A DNA stretch of 64,000 nt, from contig JAYKXP010000037.1 of NCBI GenBank assembly GCA_037176845.1, positions 310,001-374,000 on the forward strand, given 5' to 3'. The stretch is from Paramarasmius palmivorus. Lineage: Eukaryota > Basidiomycota > Agaricomycetes > Agaricales > Marasmiaceae. Shown piece by piece: positions 34,117 through 46,396 of the stretch; within the stretch, counting starts at the first letter, position 1, and each line of letters begins with the position of its first letter. Position numbers and translations under genes: made by a program. The notes beneath the pieces were generated by a model that saw nothing but the letters and a program-made list of their open reading frames with translations, made no database searches and was not told the origin of the DNA.

Positions 34117-34934
34117 ATGTCGAACTTCAACAACACTGGATATCAATTTCCCATTGTTGGCGACTTTTTGGGGCACGGTCGTGGCGGGGCGCACTCCGCC
34201 AACTCCAGCAATGGACACCATGAGACGGCGCACTCTGCTGGCTACCAGGGCCAACAATCCCAACAGCTTCTGGCTTATGAACAGGTGCCTCCGGTCCAGC
34301 AATCACTGCCGCTCGTGGTAAGTACGCTTCTGCTCTGCCTTGGTGTTCGGGGTAGTTGAGGTATCGTTCTTGAAGCCAAGTCCGGTACCCCTACCGAATC
34401 CCCAAACCCAAACCCAAACCCAAACCCGAATCATGTCGATCTTCCCGAGGAACGTTCTGACTAAAGAGCCCTACAACCTCACCGTGAGGTTTACCAGAGG
34501 CGGTGACGCGCCCTCCATAGTGAGGGTCGCTCAAGGTGAACTGGTCGATGACCCGTATGACCAGGTGTTGCTCTCGACTGGATGGAGGTCGTTCGATGTG
34601 CGTTTGATTGTATGTCTCCTCCGTTGATCAAATCGACCAGGATTTGATGTTTTTATAGTACCCAGGCCTGAGTGACTCCGTACGTTTCCGTGTACAAGCG
34701 AAAAAGGGAGGAACATGTATCACGCGGCAGGAGATCGCTCAGGTGATTGCTCAGAAGGTTATAACGCTCATTGGGGATGGGAAGAAGGGGATGCATGCTC
34801 AACGCTTGCACCCGAGTCAGAGGAGGTGGGCGTTTAATAAGGTGGGGTACGGGAATTTGAGGTTGGTGGAGTTGAAGTACCCTTCACCATACATGGTTGC
34901 GATTCTTGGGCTCGAGCATGATGTGGATATGTAA
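34117..34934 (+). CDS. Hypothetical protein (232 aa)
   Basis: Exons 34117-34317, 34376-34597 and 34659-34934 join in phase 0. The first 65 residues are Gly/His/Gln/Ser-rich and look disordered. A short Thr-Gln repeat follows, encoded by a CCAAAC hexamer run at 34404-34430. The conserved-looking C-terminal part includes YNLTVRFTRGGD, LLSTGWRSFDV, VRFRVQAKKGG and ITRQEIAQVIAQ, a mixed alpha/beta pattern. No signal peptide or membrane segment is seen. I do not recognise a named family. Confidence 0.72.
34404..34430 (+). repeat. CCAAAC hexamer microsatellite inside an exon
   Basis: About four and a half units of the hexamer CCAAAC lie in exon 2 of the gene at 34117 and encode alternating Gln and Thr. 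Unit gain or loss would keep the frame. Confidence 0.9.
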
Positions 34935-35214
34935 CAGAGTCACGGTCGTGTTTCCTTTTCTTTTTGTTTCTTTCTTCCAATGTTTCGTAGTGTAGCCATA
35001 GCTTTCTGAAGCATCAGGACTCTTATTTTTATGGACATTCAACATCTGTAGCTCTCTTTGTTAGTTATAGTTTCATACGTTCAAAGTCGGTACTTACTTG
35101 GATTAAATACTTGTGTACGTGTTTCACAGCCCCGTCTCAACGACGGTACCAGTGATGCTAAAAAAACAACATGCTGCTGTGAGTATTACAAAAGAATGTT
35201 GGTGAACGTACATG

Positions 35215-35871
35215 CTAGCCTATCTCGTCATGAAGAGGAATTAACTCCCCCTCGACCTCGGTGAGCATTTGCCGTAGCATACTTTTGACTTCAGCGTGAA
35301 GCGCCTCTAGTATATAGTTTAATGAGTAACATGGGTACATATTCAGTAATTCGAGACTTACTCATGCGAGCAACTGCTTTCATGTATTCCTCGTTCGCAG
35401 CGTTCATCTCTACTTCAAGTGAATGCAGTCGTTTGGCCTGAAGCACGGTGGAGATGAATTGTATGTATGGATGGCAAGTTTTGCCCTAAGCTTTACCTGG
35501 TCCTCCTCCGGTTCTGGTTCGGGTAAAGAATCGATAAGATACTCTACCTGCTTAGCCTTTACGACCAAATCGGCGACCAGCTCTTGTTTATTGGCTGTCA
35601 TGTCGCGATTTTAGCGGAGAACGTGGATGAACGATAAGACGACATGCCTTCAAATACATCCGGTTGGTCATACTTGTCCGGATTTCGTTGTTTTGTAACA
35701 GGAATATCAGGGCTGACTTGGAGGAAGTTCGTTCTCGAGGTGAGATAGGCGACACTGCTAGACATAATTCTAAGAAGCTAATTAGATGACGAGTAAGCAG
35801 GAATTCCTGAGGATTAAAAACTATTTCCCTACGTTTTGTATCTCATCCTGAAGCTGGGTAATGCGGTCCAT
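35215..35871 (-). CDS. MED21: Mediator complex subunit 21
   Basis: Exons 35871-35833, 35777-35648, 35594-35497, 35437-35362 and 35306-35215 give 144 aa, the usual size of Med21/Srb7. The start MDRITQLQDEIQ and the later runs SSSVAYLTSRTNF and LVVKAKQVEYLIDSLP are typical of the family, which forms a long coiled hairpin with Med7 in the Mediator middle module at RNA polymerase II promoters. The second intron begins with GC (AAG|GCATGT at 35647), and no GT donor keeps the frame. The gene is divergent from RTF2. Confidence 0.92.
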
Positions 35872-36034
35872 TTTCGAGAGCTCCTGCAGCATTCTTGCCG
35901 TGATGGAATCAGGCGAAGAGACCTGTCGTGGGAAACGTCGCAGAGGCGGTGAGTTGCTGAATCATGTGGACGGTAAAGGATTGTCGTTCACTCTGTTCGA
36001 CCACCTCGACCTTTATTCTATCTCTCAACAAACT
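35872..36034. promoter_or_regulatory. Shared divergent promoter of MED21 and RTF2
   Basis: Only 163 bp separate the two start codons, so the leaders and core promoters of both genes must overlap here. No TATA box is evident. This is common for housekeeping gene pairs. Confidence 0.7.
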
Positions 36035-37124
36035 ATGGGTAATGATGGAGGCAGTATCCCTGACCGTCGAGACTTGGTGAGAACTAAGGCAAAGGTAAGA
36101 CTTGATTCGAGATAGTGTATTGCGGATCGCTAACTCGTTACACAGGCGGAACAAGCTGACAAGGCTAATCAGACTCGAGCTCGCTGGTTCTTCTGTGCAC
36201 TGTCTAAGGTATAGTAGAACTATTGTTTGATCCCATTGCAATTGTTTAACGTTCGCCATGAACAGAAACCACTTCAAGAACCAATCGTTTCATGTGCGCT
36301 CGGAAAACTCTACAACAAGGATGCTATTCTGGAATACCTGCTGGACAAGTCGGTCTATGGGGACGGGGAGCGAATATGTGGACATATAAGATCACTCAAG
36401 GTGTGTCACGCTCTCTTTGCTCACCGTTCCCCGTTCTCAAAAGTTTTGGACAGGACGTGAAAACACTGATATTGACACCAAACTCGACCCCCTCCAACAA
36501 CAACGACTCAACAGAGAAAGCTAGGTTCATTTGTCCCTTCTCTATGAAGGAAATGAATGGTGCTCAGCCATTTGTGTTCATCTGGACTTGCGGTTGCGTG
36601 TTCTCACAAGCGGGTCTCAAAACGATGAGTTCGGCTTCCACAACTCCACCGAAAGAGGAAGATAAGGATGCTTCTCCTCAAGTCGACCTCTGCCCGCAAT
36701 GCTCAGCAAAATACAACAAGGCTGACGATATCATTATGCTCAATTCATCTCCCGAGGAAGAAGAGAAGTTGCGAGCAATCATGGAACGACGACGGTTAGC
36801 CGAGCCAACAAAGCCTAAGAAATCGAAAAAGCGGAAGAATGCTGACGAGGAGACGGAACCTGCTTCCAAGAAGAGCAAGACTGCCTCTACTCTACCCAGT
36901 ACTAACCCCAACATTGCCGCTGCTAGTCGTGCTGTGATAAGCAGCTTGGCTATGGAGGAGGCGAAAAGAAAGGCGAACATGAGCGAGGCCGTCAAGTCAT
37001 TATATGGTGACGGGAAGGAGAAGAAGGAGACTTTCACCACTAGGGGCACCTTTACACGAGTACGTGGACATGTTCAACTTGTTCTTCCCAATTCCTGACA
37101 ACCTCTCCTCTGTAGTATGCCTGA
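36035..37124 (+). CDS. RTF2: Replication termination factor 2 homolog
   Basis: Exons 36035-36094, 36146-36208, 36266-36400, 36454-37059 and 37116-37124 give 290 aa. The N-terminus is GNDGGSIPDRRDLV, and ARWFFCALSKKPL and CALGKLYNKDAILEYL follow, all typical of Rtf2. A variant RING-like segment has FICPF, FIWTCGCVFS and CPQCSAKY. The C-terminal half is Lys/Glu-rich with several possible nuclear signals (KPKKSKKRK). Rtf2 proteins act at stalled replication forks. The last exon carries only Tyr-Ala-stop and makes the end FTRYA. Without that splice the frame would run to 37098. Confidence 0.92.
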
Positions 37125-37345
37125 TTGGCCTGTATTATCTTGTCTGTATCTGTAGATTGTGGAATGCCAGCTGTGTATCATATGACAACCTTGTTTGACG
37201 AACTACATTTTGAAGTTGTCACACTCCTTCGGTTTCGGGCGCTACTGTGTTGCCTGACATGCTGCGGACTGGGAGCGTTAGATCTACATAGAATGACCGC
37301 GCTGACAGTTTCGGCGCTCTTCTCACAACTGCGCACCGTGAAACT

Positions 37346-37351
37346 TATAAA
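37346..37351 (+). promoter_or_regulatory. TATA box of the DUF6593 gene
   Basis: A TATAAA lies 27-32 bp before the ATG at 37378, so the leader must be very short or the start is slightly further in. Confidence 0.45.
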
Positions 37352-37377
37352 CGACACAGGTTTCTTAAGGACTCAAC

Positions 37378-38037
37378 ATGAAGTTACACCTCTCCAGTAA
37401 CTTTCTCAACGGAACCTATACAGATGACGCTGGCAAAGTCATATACAAGGTCAACACACCTACTCGCGTCGGGGGGTCGACGACTATAGCCAAGGTTCTC
37501 CCAGCAGACGTTGATATCCCGCGGCGAGAGTCGGATGTCGTTGGCGGAGAACGATTTGCGAGCCTTGGACGAATAAATTGGAAATTTTGGAGTACAACTC
37601 GAGCATCGACTATACAGATTCTAGGGCAAGAAATCGAAACGAAGGACTTTTTCAGGAGCGAAGGTTGGGCCGGAAAACTATTGGGAAGGTGTGTCCAGAG
37701 TCTAGAGCGAAGTGACGTGTGGATAACTGAACGCTGTGATAGTAATCGGGTGTTCACAGCACCCGACGGGAAGGAGTATAAATGGTTCCTGGGTCCGTAT
37801 AGCTCGAAAGTGGGTATATATTCAATACTCGTGTTGATAATTCTATTCATGGCAACGATTTAGTTGGTGCTAAATGACAAAGAGGAAACCCCTGTTGCTA
37901 AGTATCATCGAGGCAACCTCGGAATCACAGAAGAGAAGCGCAGAGCCGTCCTCGAGGTATTTCCTGCAGGCGAACACATGGCCGACTTGATAATCATTAC
38001 ATTTCTTTACACCGAACGACTTAGACGTGAGGGTTGA
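37378..38037 (+). CDS. DUF6593 family protein, copy 1
   Basis: Exons 37378-37688, 37743-37809 and 37864-38037 give 183 aa. The protein opens with MKLHLSSNFLNGTYTDD and contains VFTAPDGKEYKWFLG. A C-terminal part with EVFPAGEHMADLIIITFLY follows. The pattern of an F.APDG..YKW strand followed by a hydrophobic end fits the Agaricomycete DUF6593 proteins. Their function is unknown. The minus-strand gene at 51649-52293 is a close paralog with the same intron positions and equal last-exon lengths (67 and 174 nt). Confidence 0.85.
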
Positions 38038-38185
38038 GCATTTGTGATATGATATTGAATAGGATGTTTTTGTACTGGCTACGAATTGGTATAACGACCG
38101 CTGGTATATACACGAGAAGAGAATAAAATGAATGTATAAGTAAAGGAACGTAAGAAACCGAGTGCTTTTATTATAGAGTTTGTTG

Positions 38186-40249
38186 TCATATTTTGAATCC
38201 TCCAGCCAAGCTCATTACATTGTTAGGATCTACCCTCGCCTTGACTGCCCTCATCGCTGGCAAGTTCGAACCATATATCTTTTCGACTGGTGTCGAAAAG
38301 ACTGCATAGTTGGGATACGGTGCTGCAGTGTCAACACCTGCTTGGCCCTCTGCGAGCGCTTTATCCGTAAGAACTCTGGCAGATTCCCGGATAGCATCGT
38401 GGAATTTGTCATCGAGAAGTGGTAGGACCCAGGCGTAGTATATGTTGAGTGGTAGGTATGCTGTGCTTCGAGTGGGTGGATACGCGGATGCAAGGGAGGT
38501 ATGGCTGAGCAGAGCTGGATGGAAAGGCTCGACATCATAAGAGATGAAGGTACCAGTACCCAACAGGGAGAGAAGCGGACCCCAATACTGTTAACAAACA
38601 CTGTTAGCGATGGTCGGAGCGACAATGCCAGTCCTTCTCACCTTGGTCTCGTTGACGATAGCATCAAGGATTGTGGGAGTGAGCTCGACTAATGGAACAG
38701 TATTGAAGATACCCCTGCACGGAAAAAGAGGTTAGCATGATGTGCTTTTTGCTAGGGAGGTACTTGCCTCTGTCCTGCAGTAGCATTGGCAGGAGAAGCT
38801 TGAACCAGAGAGATGAAGTCCCTCGCTTTCACGTCTTTGGTCAAGTGAGGGATAGCGAGGAAACTGTCAAAGGTGCCAGCTGGAGGGCTGGGACCATCAT
38901 AGAACAGCAGTTGCGACACGCCAATCTACATCGTAAATCATCAGCGCTGTTGACGCAATCTCCCACAAATTAGGCATGACTTACATCTCCAAGGAGGAAG
39001 TTGTATGTCGTGATGATGGAAGCTTTGGGATCTGTAACAGTGGATGCGAATTGTTCGCAGGCCGCAGTAACTTGGTCCAATACCAAGGATGTGTAGGTGA
39101 TAAGCCCTCCCTGTAAGTGATCATCGATTATCAGCGGCCGAAAGAAAGATCATCGTGGCAAAGCATACCCAAACTTGGCCTTGAGGGAAGGTCTTCAGGG
39201 TGAACCGTGTAACTATACCCTTGAAGAATAGCGTGTATGTCAGCCAAAGGCACCATGAATGAAAGCTACGCAATTCTTACGAAGTTGTTCATACCACCTG
39301 CCCAAGACATTAGTATGGCATCAAGTCAACATGATAATCATAAACAATCACCTTTCAATGATAAGAAAAGATCCGGGTCCGAGGATTCGGTGACAGCGAC
39401 TACAGTTCCGTCGGTCTGAACTAGTTCGAATTGTGTAAGAGTGTCTACTGTCAAGCCGTACTGATTCGTCAACCACGAATAACCTAAGGCAGAATCAATC
39501 TTCTGTCAACGCGTATATTTGATTTCCAAATCTTACCTCCTCCCAGAGTAAAGCCAGCGACCCCAACGCCCGTAACACGTCCTCCAACAACATTGACATT
39601 GTGCGGTGCCAGGGCTGCATAAACATCGTCCCATACCAGACCGGCCCCAATCACGGCGGTTTGAGATTGAGCATCATACGTGACTTCGGAGAAACGATAC
39701 ATGGCGATTTGCACGCCGGTTGTAGATGAGAAACCAGGGTTAGAGGCATGTCCTCCACCTTTAACCTATACCATAGGATCAGTATCCAAAACACTAGAAG
39801 GATCGACTGTAACGCACCGCAAACGGTGTCTGGGTCGAACCCAGGATCTGGAGCTAAGGAAGGAAACTGATGTGAGCCATGTATCTCCGAAGTAAGATGT
39901 AGGCCAGCGTCCACGGCGGCCTGCTGGATGATACTCACGATAACGCCTACATCCTCCGCAGTACCTGGTTCTACAACGCAATCTGCGACCTGAGAGCTTG
40001 AAGCTGCCCAGTGACCCACACCCTTTGCATACAGCCAGTGACCTGAAAACGATATTTTAGCATCATGCAGTGTCCGGCGATCGAACCTTACTCACCAGGG
40101 AAATAGACATCCGAAGCCGAAGAAATTTCATCCTTGATCTGCAAACAGACCTCTGACCAAAGGGTTCGAGAGTCTAATTCCGCAGGATGGGACCATGCTG
40201 AACCCCACAGGCTACTGTAGAGGACTGCAAGCGCAGCGTAACTGAGCAT
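38186..40249 (-). CDS. Secreted berberine-bridge-type FAD oxidoreductase
   Basis: Eleven exons give 493 aa (40249-40096, 40042-39939, 39853-39818, 39765-39537, 39483-39352, 39297-39281, 39219-39169, 39110-38985, 38925-38768, 38714-38642, 38587-38186). A short signal peptide is likely. The FAD-binding PCMH core is clear, with LQILGSTQTPFAVKGGGHA, GLVWDDVY and GRVTGVGVAGFTLGGG. The BBE C-terminal motif PNYAVFSTPVEKIYG follows. Family members oxidise sugars, oligosaccharides or alkaloid-like alcohols with O2. Exon 6 is only 17 nt. The intron after 38768 has a GC donor (AGAG|GCAAGT). The His of KGGGHA is the usual covalent flavin site, and the second covalent site (Cys) is not obvious. Confidence 0.9.
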
Positions 40250-41706
40250 GTCCTAAAGTTTTGGAGTGCAAAGGCGAGGGAACGGAAGGGAAGGGCCTCG
40301 GTTTCGGATGGTATCCTGCGGGTAGCATTTATAGCCTTCCAAGGCATGACGAATTGACTGGATCTTTGTCGTAAAGGCGCGAGGGAAGCGTTTTGTATAA
40401 CTGACGCGGCCGAGACCAAACGGAGGTGTTGGAAGAATTGAATCAAAACGGGTGTTATTGATGCATGTCATTTTGGGATTCCCAGGTTGAGCCACTGACG
40501 TGAGGAAGGTTACCATTTATTCTAGGATTATTTCGCCGAGCTGAATCCTGGGCGAGTTGAAACCTGTTGAAACCAAGGATCTTGTGGAACACGGTCTGTC
40601 ACGGTCAGGACATGGCCATTTAGGCGCGCCAAGGTTACGTAGATTTCACTCTGTCACTTTTTCTCCATTTCACGGGGTTAGAGTCTACCTGAAACGCTAT
40701 GCAATTAGAGCGATTGATTCATGCCGGGAAAGGGAATTTTTACACAATGTCAGACATGAGGCGAGGGTGAGGTTTGGGCATGAATCAGATAGAACATTCA
40801 ATGGTTTCTATGCAAACTTGATGCGGAGGGGACTGAGCTTGTATTCAAGGATAAGGCAATAATCACAATATGCTCAGAGTTATACAAAAAAGCAAAGCTC
40901 ACCTCTATCCTTGAAGCAAGTAGCCGACAACACCTCCATAACTTGTGAGGACTAAGCACCGGTGCCTTTCTCTTGTTCCGGAGAGCGTTGTTATTCAACA
41001 TTCAGACTTGTTCAGGGTGGCGACTGGGAGTCATAAAAACGTCATTCCATCACATCCTACTTCATTTCTTGATTTTGAGAGAGCAATCTAGGCAGGTTAT
41101 AGGTATAGCCTTAGGCACTGGACTACACGAATGTCAATGAATATGCAATCACATTGACAGAACAGCGCAAAACTCACTCTCAAGGAGACCGCTCGGGCCA
41201 GATACCATCCCTGCACGGCGTACAATCCCCAAGGTCTTGCGAAAGCTCGGAGATTTGCTGACCTAAAGTGTAATCGTAATTTTCATCTCTTCCGGGGCCC
41301 GAATTCCTTCCCTTTCCACTCCGACTCGCGTCCTATCTCTCGTCCGTCGACATCCAAGACAGGATGAATCTTGATTAATTGAGTCCTGATTGGGAGAACA
41401 GGTTCCACTTCGTTCCATGAGGGTAGAAGACAAACCGTCTGATGGTGGGAGTTCGCAGACAAAATTAAACGGTATTTTATTTCTCACGGTTTTAGGCATT
41501 CAATTATTGACTGCTCGACACAAGCTCGACATGAGAGAAACTACTTAATTTATTAAAACACGTACAACTGAAATACAGGAATAGTAGATTACATGCGGAT
41601 GGTATACTTCGTGCAGCGGGACAAGAAAATTGAGATACATTGCGCGTCAAGAAAGCAACGAAAATTAGCAACACATGGGCCCAAAAGATCCAGACAACGA
41701 CGGCGT
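40250..41706. other. Intergenic region without gene
   Basis: It lies between the FAD oxidase start and the Argonaute end. The frames at 40557-40862 and others lack motifs. I see nothing that I can support. Confidence 0.5.
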
Positions 41707-44700
41707 TCACTAAGCAAACGTTAGCCTATGCGGAATTCACATAAGAAGCGAGACCACATACAGAGAAGTACATAAGCCTTTGCTGGGTTGGGTGTAAAGG
41801 CTGGAAGCCCTGGCGGTAGGAGTCTAGAGTGGCCTCCTCGCTAGAGTTAGAGGTGAAAGTGTCTGAGAGATTGACAGAACCAGCCGGGTCGTAGTGGTTC
41901 TTGGCACGAGAGCAGACGATGTCGGCATCTAGAAATATCATGGTCAGATATTTTCTGTGCGGAGGAAGGAATTACTCACAGTATACGGGGGCCGGAATTG
42001 ATACTGATCTCGTCGAGCGAGCGTAAACGTGACACAGGGCGAAGGAGAGGGATTGCAACGCGTCGGCAGAGAAGTTGTTTTCCTGAGAACGGGGCAAAAG
42101 TTAGCATGTCATTTGGTCGACAAAGACAGAGCACATACGTCGTAGAGAACAGAATAATGGGCTGAACGACTAGTGCCCAATAGACCACCATGAGATTGCA
42201 AATAGAAGTCGAACTCAGTTGGGTGAGCAATGGTGGTGTCTACAACTGTTCCTGCCAAACAGTTTCCGGACTTGGGGTCCTGGTCCTGGGCGGTTGATGG
42301 GAAGAAGCTATGGCAATGTCAGTGATGATTAGGCGTCAAAGATGAACACCTCTTACCGAACGTGGTGCCGCTTTCCTACGACAATAATAGTGATCTTGGG
42401 CCTGATCTTAAGGTCTTCACAAGCCGCACGAAGCCGCGGTAGTTCTTAGTGACCAGATGATTAGTGATGGTCTTCAATAGAGACACCGAACACACCTTGT
42501 TCCAAGACCTGAGCAAATTGACCCTCGGATACACCATCTATAGCTTATGTGAGTAACCACGAAAATACAATCTTGACGCTGACGAACCTCGATAGAAAAT
42601 GATACGAGTAGGTGCAGAGCTCCTTTGGTGCTCTACATGCTGCCTGTAGGCCATGTAGTTTTGAATGTTGGACTGGATCAAACATAGATTAGTATCATTA
42701 TAACCGATACCAAATCAAGAGACGAACCCTAGCCATCTGCTGCAAGTCATCAATCATCTCTTGACGAGAAGTCTGTACTTGGCTAGTTGCGATGTACTTG
42801 GCGGTGTCGGAGTCGACGTTAGAGACGAGAGCCGTAAACGATGGTCGGCCGTCGGAACCAGGCGCAGGGTGTATAACATCGGCACCTAAAGTCGAGGTCC
42901 TTAGTGGACATTGTTGACAGAGAAGGCACGCTGACTTACCCATAACGATGGTGGGGTTGTTGGGGTCGGTGAGGACAGTGACCGAAGAGGGATCAGGGAC
43001 GAGGTTGATCCCACCAAGCTTGACGTTGATTCTGAGTGAAGCGTAAGTATGAGTGGCCCGCGCAAGTGAATGAGCCCTTACTTCAAAGCTACGTTAGCCC
43101 AATACTGAGGCTTCGCACGGAAAGCCTTGCTACTCTTGACACATTGAGTAGCAACACCTTGCTTGATATCGCCGAAGCTAGACGACAGTAAGCAGCAACT
43201 CGACGTACAAACGTCAGCGGGCACTCACTGTTTGACTGCAGTGTAGATGTCGTTCCCATCTTCAGGGAGAACGACGACGAGCAGGTTGGGTCCAACCTTT
43301 TTACCGTTTACGATACAACTATTAGCTGCGCGGAGTCCGGCGTCACGGAGTTGCTGGATAAAAGAGAACCGTTGAGATAAATGCGATGAGGAATAGAGAT
43401 AGTTGCTCACCTGGGAGATGTCGCCCTGTCCATTCTCCCAAAAGATAGGCGGGGTGCTGACCTTCACGGCCATTCCTAGAAGACGGTGTCAACGCCATTT
43501 CGATTAATCGAGACAAAGCAAAGACTTACCAGTACTAACGCAACCAGATATAAGTCCCTTGACCATGTCGCTTGCGGCGGTAGCATCGAATCTTCTCTTG
43601 CTTTCGTAAATGATGACAGCCCAGTTGAGAATTGCCATAGGCTTTCGAGAACTTCTTGTCGATCCTGGATGAAAGCTTCAGTCAATCTGACGCAGATAAG
43701 TACAGTAGCCACTCATACATGTTCCAGCTACCGTTTCGTGGTGTCTACAGGCCGAATGTCAGTACGGTATCAAATACCAGATAAGAAATACTTACGATCG
43801 TCGGCTGCTTGGAACCAGCCCCGTATCTCAATATAGGTGGGTTCAATACACGAGCGTTGAGTTTCACGGGTCCGCTCGCGGTGTCAACATTCATGCCGAA
43901 CTGTCTGACATATTCTGATTGACCATATTGTAGTACCTGTGTAGCCGCCAGTTAGATGAGGTCGCATGAAAGGTGAAGGAAGATACTGACATGGACACCA
44001 TTGCGAATGCTGTCTAGACGATCAGACGGGCGTTTGGTTGCGAAATCCAAGACGTCCTTGGTCTTCTCCGGAGGAACTTGCTTGCGAACAATTTGTCCTG
44101 GAGGTACTTGGCACAATTCCAGAGGAATGAGGGCACCGGCTCCCACCTAATAAGAATACTTAACACCGAATATAAGTGAAGACTAGAAAGCACTTACCTC
44201 GACACAAAGCACGTCAGGGAACCTAAGCGGACGGTTGTTCCGCTTCTTGAAGTAATCGGCAACAGTCATTGTACCACCTTCACGAAGGGAGAAACTCGTA
44301 CTGCTTGCGCCAGCAGTACTGATTTTCTTGACGACACGAGAAACGGCCGGTTGGCTGGCATCGCCAGAGTTAATCTGGACGCGCATGCCGGTGATGAACC
44401 TTGAGAGTCTGAGACGTTCACGGTCGGACAGATTCGCAGGTGTGAGAGCATTGGGATGATTTTGCTTGAGGAATTCGAGGCATACTCCGATGAGTGGCCC
44501 ACGTTTGTACATCAGGCCCGTAGAGATGTCGATATTAATCAACATATCGCCGATACCTGGACGGACGGACTGGAAATAACCACGCCAGACTTCAAGGCCA
44601 AGACCGATCTCCTTACGTTCTCGATCTGTGAAGAACGAGCGGACGTTGAAAGGGTGATTGAGGGTGGGTTCCATTCTTATGACGACATTGAGAGCCTGGG

Positions 44701-45689
44701 GAAAAATTGGTTAGGAACATAGAGATCTGTGAGCAGTAGAACATACAGTAATCGCAGTGAGGACGAAGTTGTCGTGACTCTGGTCACCTTTGATGAATCG
44801 CTCCAATACCCTGTCATTTTTCTTTCAACACACGTCGTCGAAATGTCAGAATATGACGCACTCTGGGTTTATCTGGTTGACCCTGGTCAATTTGACTTTG
44901 TAGACCTTGGGTGCTTTTTGGCCTGGCGTAGCGTTACCCAAGCTCACAGGAAACTAAAACGTCATGGGTCAGCATCATAGCACGTCGAGGAACAGGAAAG
45001 GCACACACCTCCTGTGTATGAATACCATCACCGTCGACAGAAAGTGGCAACTCTCTTGCAGCGAACATGTTCTTGCGTCCGTCATAAACGGCAGGTGGAG
45101 TGAACACGTCTGGGTACGCCTTCTGAAGTGCACTGATAATCTCCAGGTTTACACGTGCAGGCAACACCTGCTCGGAGGGACCAGAACCAGAAGACGATAT
45201 TACTGGAGGGAAGTGCAGGTTTTAGCGATGATTAGAGGAATAGAACGCGAGTACAGGTGACTAACCAACTACAATGAAACAAAGCATGTTAGTTAAGAGC
45301 TAGGAACGGCGAGGAGCACATTACATACCATCATAGTGTCGAATGATTGTTTGAGGAATAGTGGTACGGTAAGAGTTGACATATATCGGAACAGTTCGTC
45401 CAGATGTTCCAAAGTTAGGCCTCTTCACCCCAATGGTGGTGATGTGATCTACAAAGAACCAGACTATGAGCCAAAGACAAAGAAGGATATCTCGATTTTG
45501 AGACATACCGGACACGTTAGGCAAGCTTCCTGAGCTAGAAATCGCACCTCCGCCGCCGCCAGTGGTGAAGCTGCTACCGTGACCACCACCACGACCACCA
45601 GCTCCCCCACGGCCGCCTCCACGACCTCGACCTCCTCCGCGACCACCGTCGCCGCCTCGAGATGCGCCTCTCTCTACACGGGGAGGCAT
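41707..45689 (-). CDS. AGO: Argonaute (RNA silencing effector), frame problem in the MID/PIWI region
   Basis: Many small exons encode an Arg/Gly-rich N-terminus, an N domain ([17 protein letters not shown]), ArgoL1, a PAZ domain, MID and PIWI. All four PIWI catalytic residues are present: D in MGADVIHP, E in [10 protein letters not shown] in [12 protein letters not shown] and H in [13 protein letters not shown]. The protein should therefore be able to slice. It ends LMYFS with the stop in a final exon (41709-41707), as is usual. Argonautes bind small RNAs and silence genes or transposons. Two oddities are described in the findings: a possible 3-nt exon at 45266-45268, and a one-base frame shift near 43642 in the segment following GSWNMIDKKFSK. 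An alternative donor 13 nt upstream would rescue the frame. Exons up to that point are 45689-45509, 45448-45329, 45268-45266, 45202-45009, 44953-44862, 44811-44757, 44695-44198, 44146-43991, 43936-43796 and 43744-43719. Confidence 0.88.
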
Positions 45690-46396
45690 ATTAAGTCAGT
45701 AAAAACGAGAAGAAAAGAGGAAAAGGGAGAGGTTGTGGTGGTAAGAAGGAAAGGAAGACGCGGTGGGCGATCGGATGAAGGAAGAGATTAAAAGGGTGTG
45801 TGACAACGTGATGTCACGCGATCTTCGCTTGATTCCCCTCTCGCCTGCGTCAAGTCAAGTCAATCTTCTTGATGGAGAGCTTTGTGCACGATACAAAGGG
45901 CGTATTTCATTACGAAACCCTCAAAAATTTCGAGTCATCACGCGTATTGCTCTCATTGCTTAGACCCAGAAGACTAATGCTCCCTTTTTCTCACAGATAA
46001 TTTGGAATCACAAAGGAAACAGTACAACAATGGGAGGAGAGAATGAAAGAACCTTTAGGTAGCCGAACTTCGCCAGCTCCATATGGAAAAGTCTTGTTCC
46101 TGTGTCATTACCGATGGGAACGTCGCGAGCCTCATGCCTTTTTTTCGAGGCCTTGAGGCAAACTTGACTCAAAAAAATCAGAGCCAGACAATGGGAAATG
46201 AAAAATAGGATGATGATTTCCATGTAGGTTCATGCCTCATGGTATCGACTGGAATATCGATGGAACCACCCTTGATGTGATTGTGAGCGAAGGAAGAGAT
46301 CCTCGATTCCAAGTCCGAGGGACTAATCAATATTCAATATGTAAGTACCTCCCTCCGAATTACCATTCGTCCTTCTTAGCAGTACACCTATAATGG
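45690..46396. other. Intergenic region
   Basis: It lies upstream of the Argonaute gene and downstream of the GFA gene. A plus-strand stretch at about 46229-46340 is open and coding-like (see findings), but I cannot attach it to a gene. Confidence 0.4.

Noticed and set aside
34404..34430. CCAAAC run as a telomere repeat
   Set aside because: It lies inside an exon, encodes alternating Gln-Thr in frame and is not a TTAGGG-type unit.
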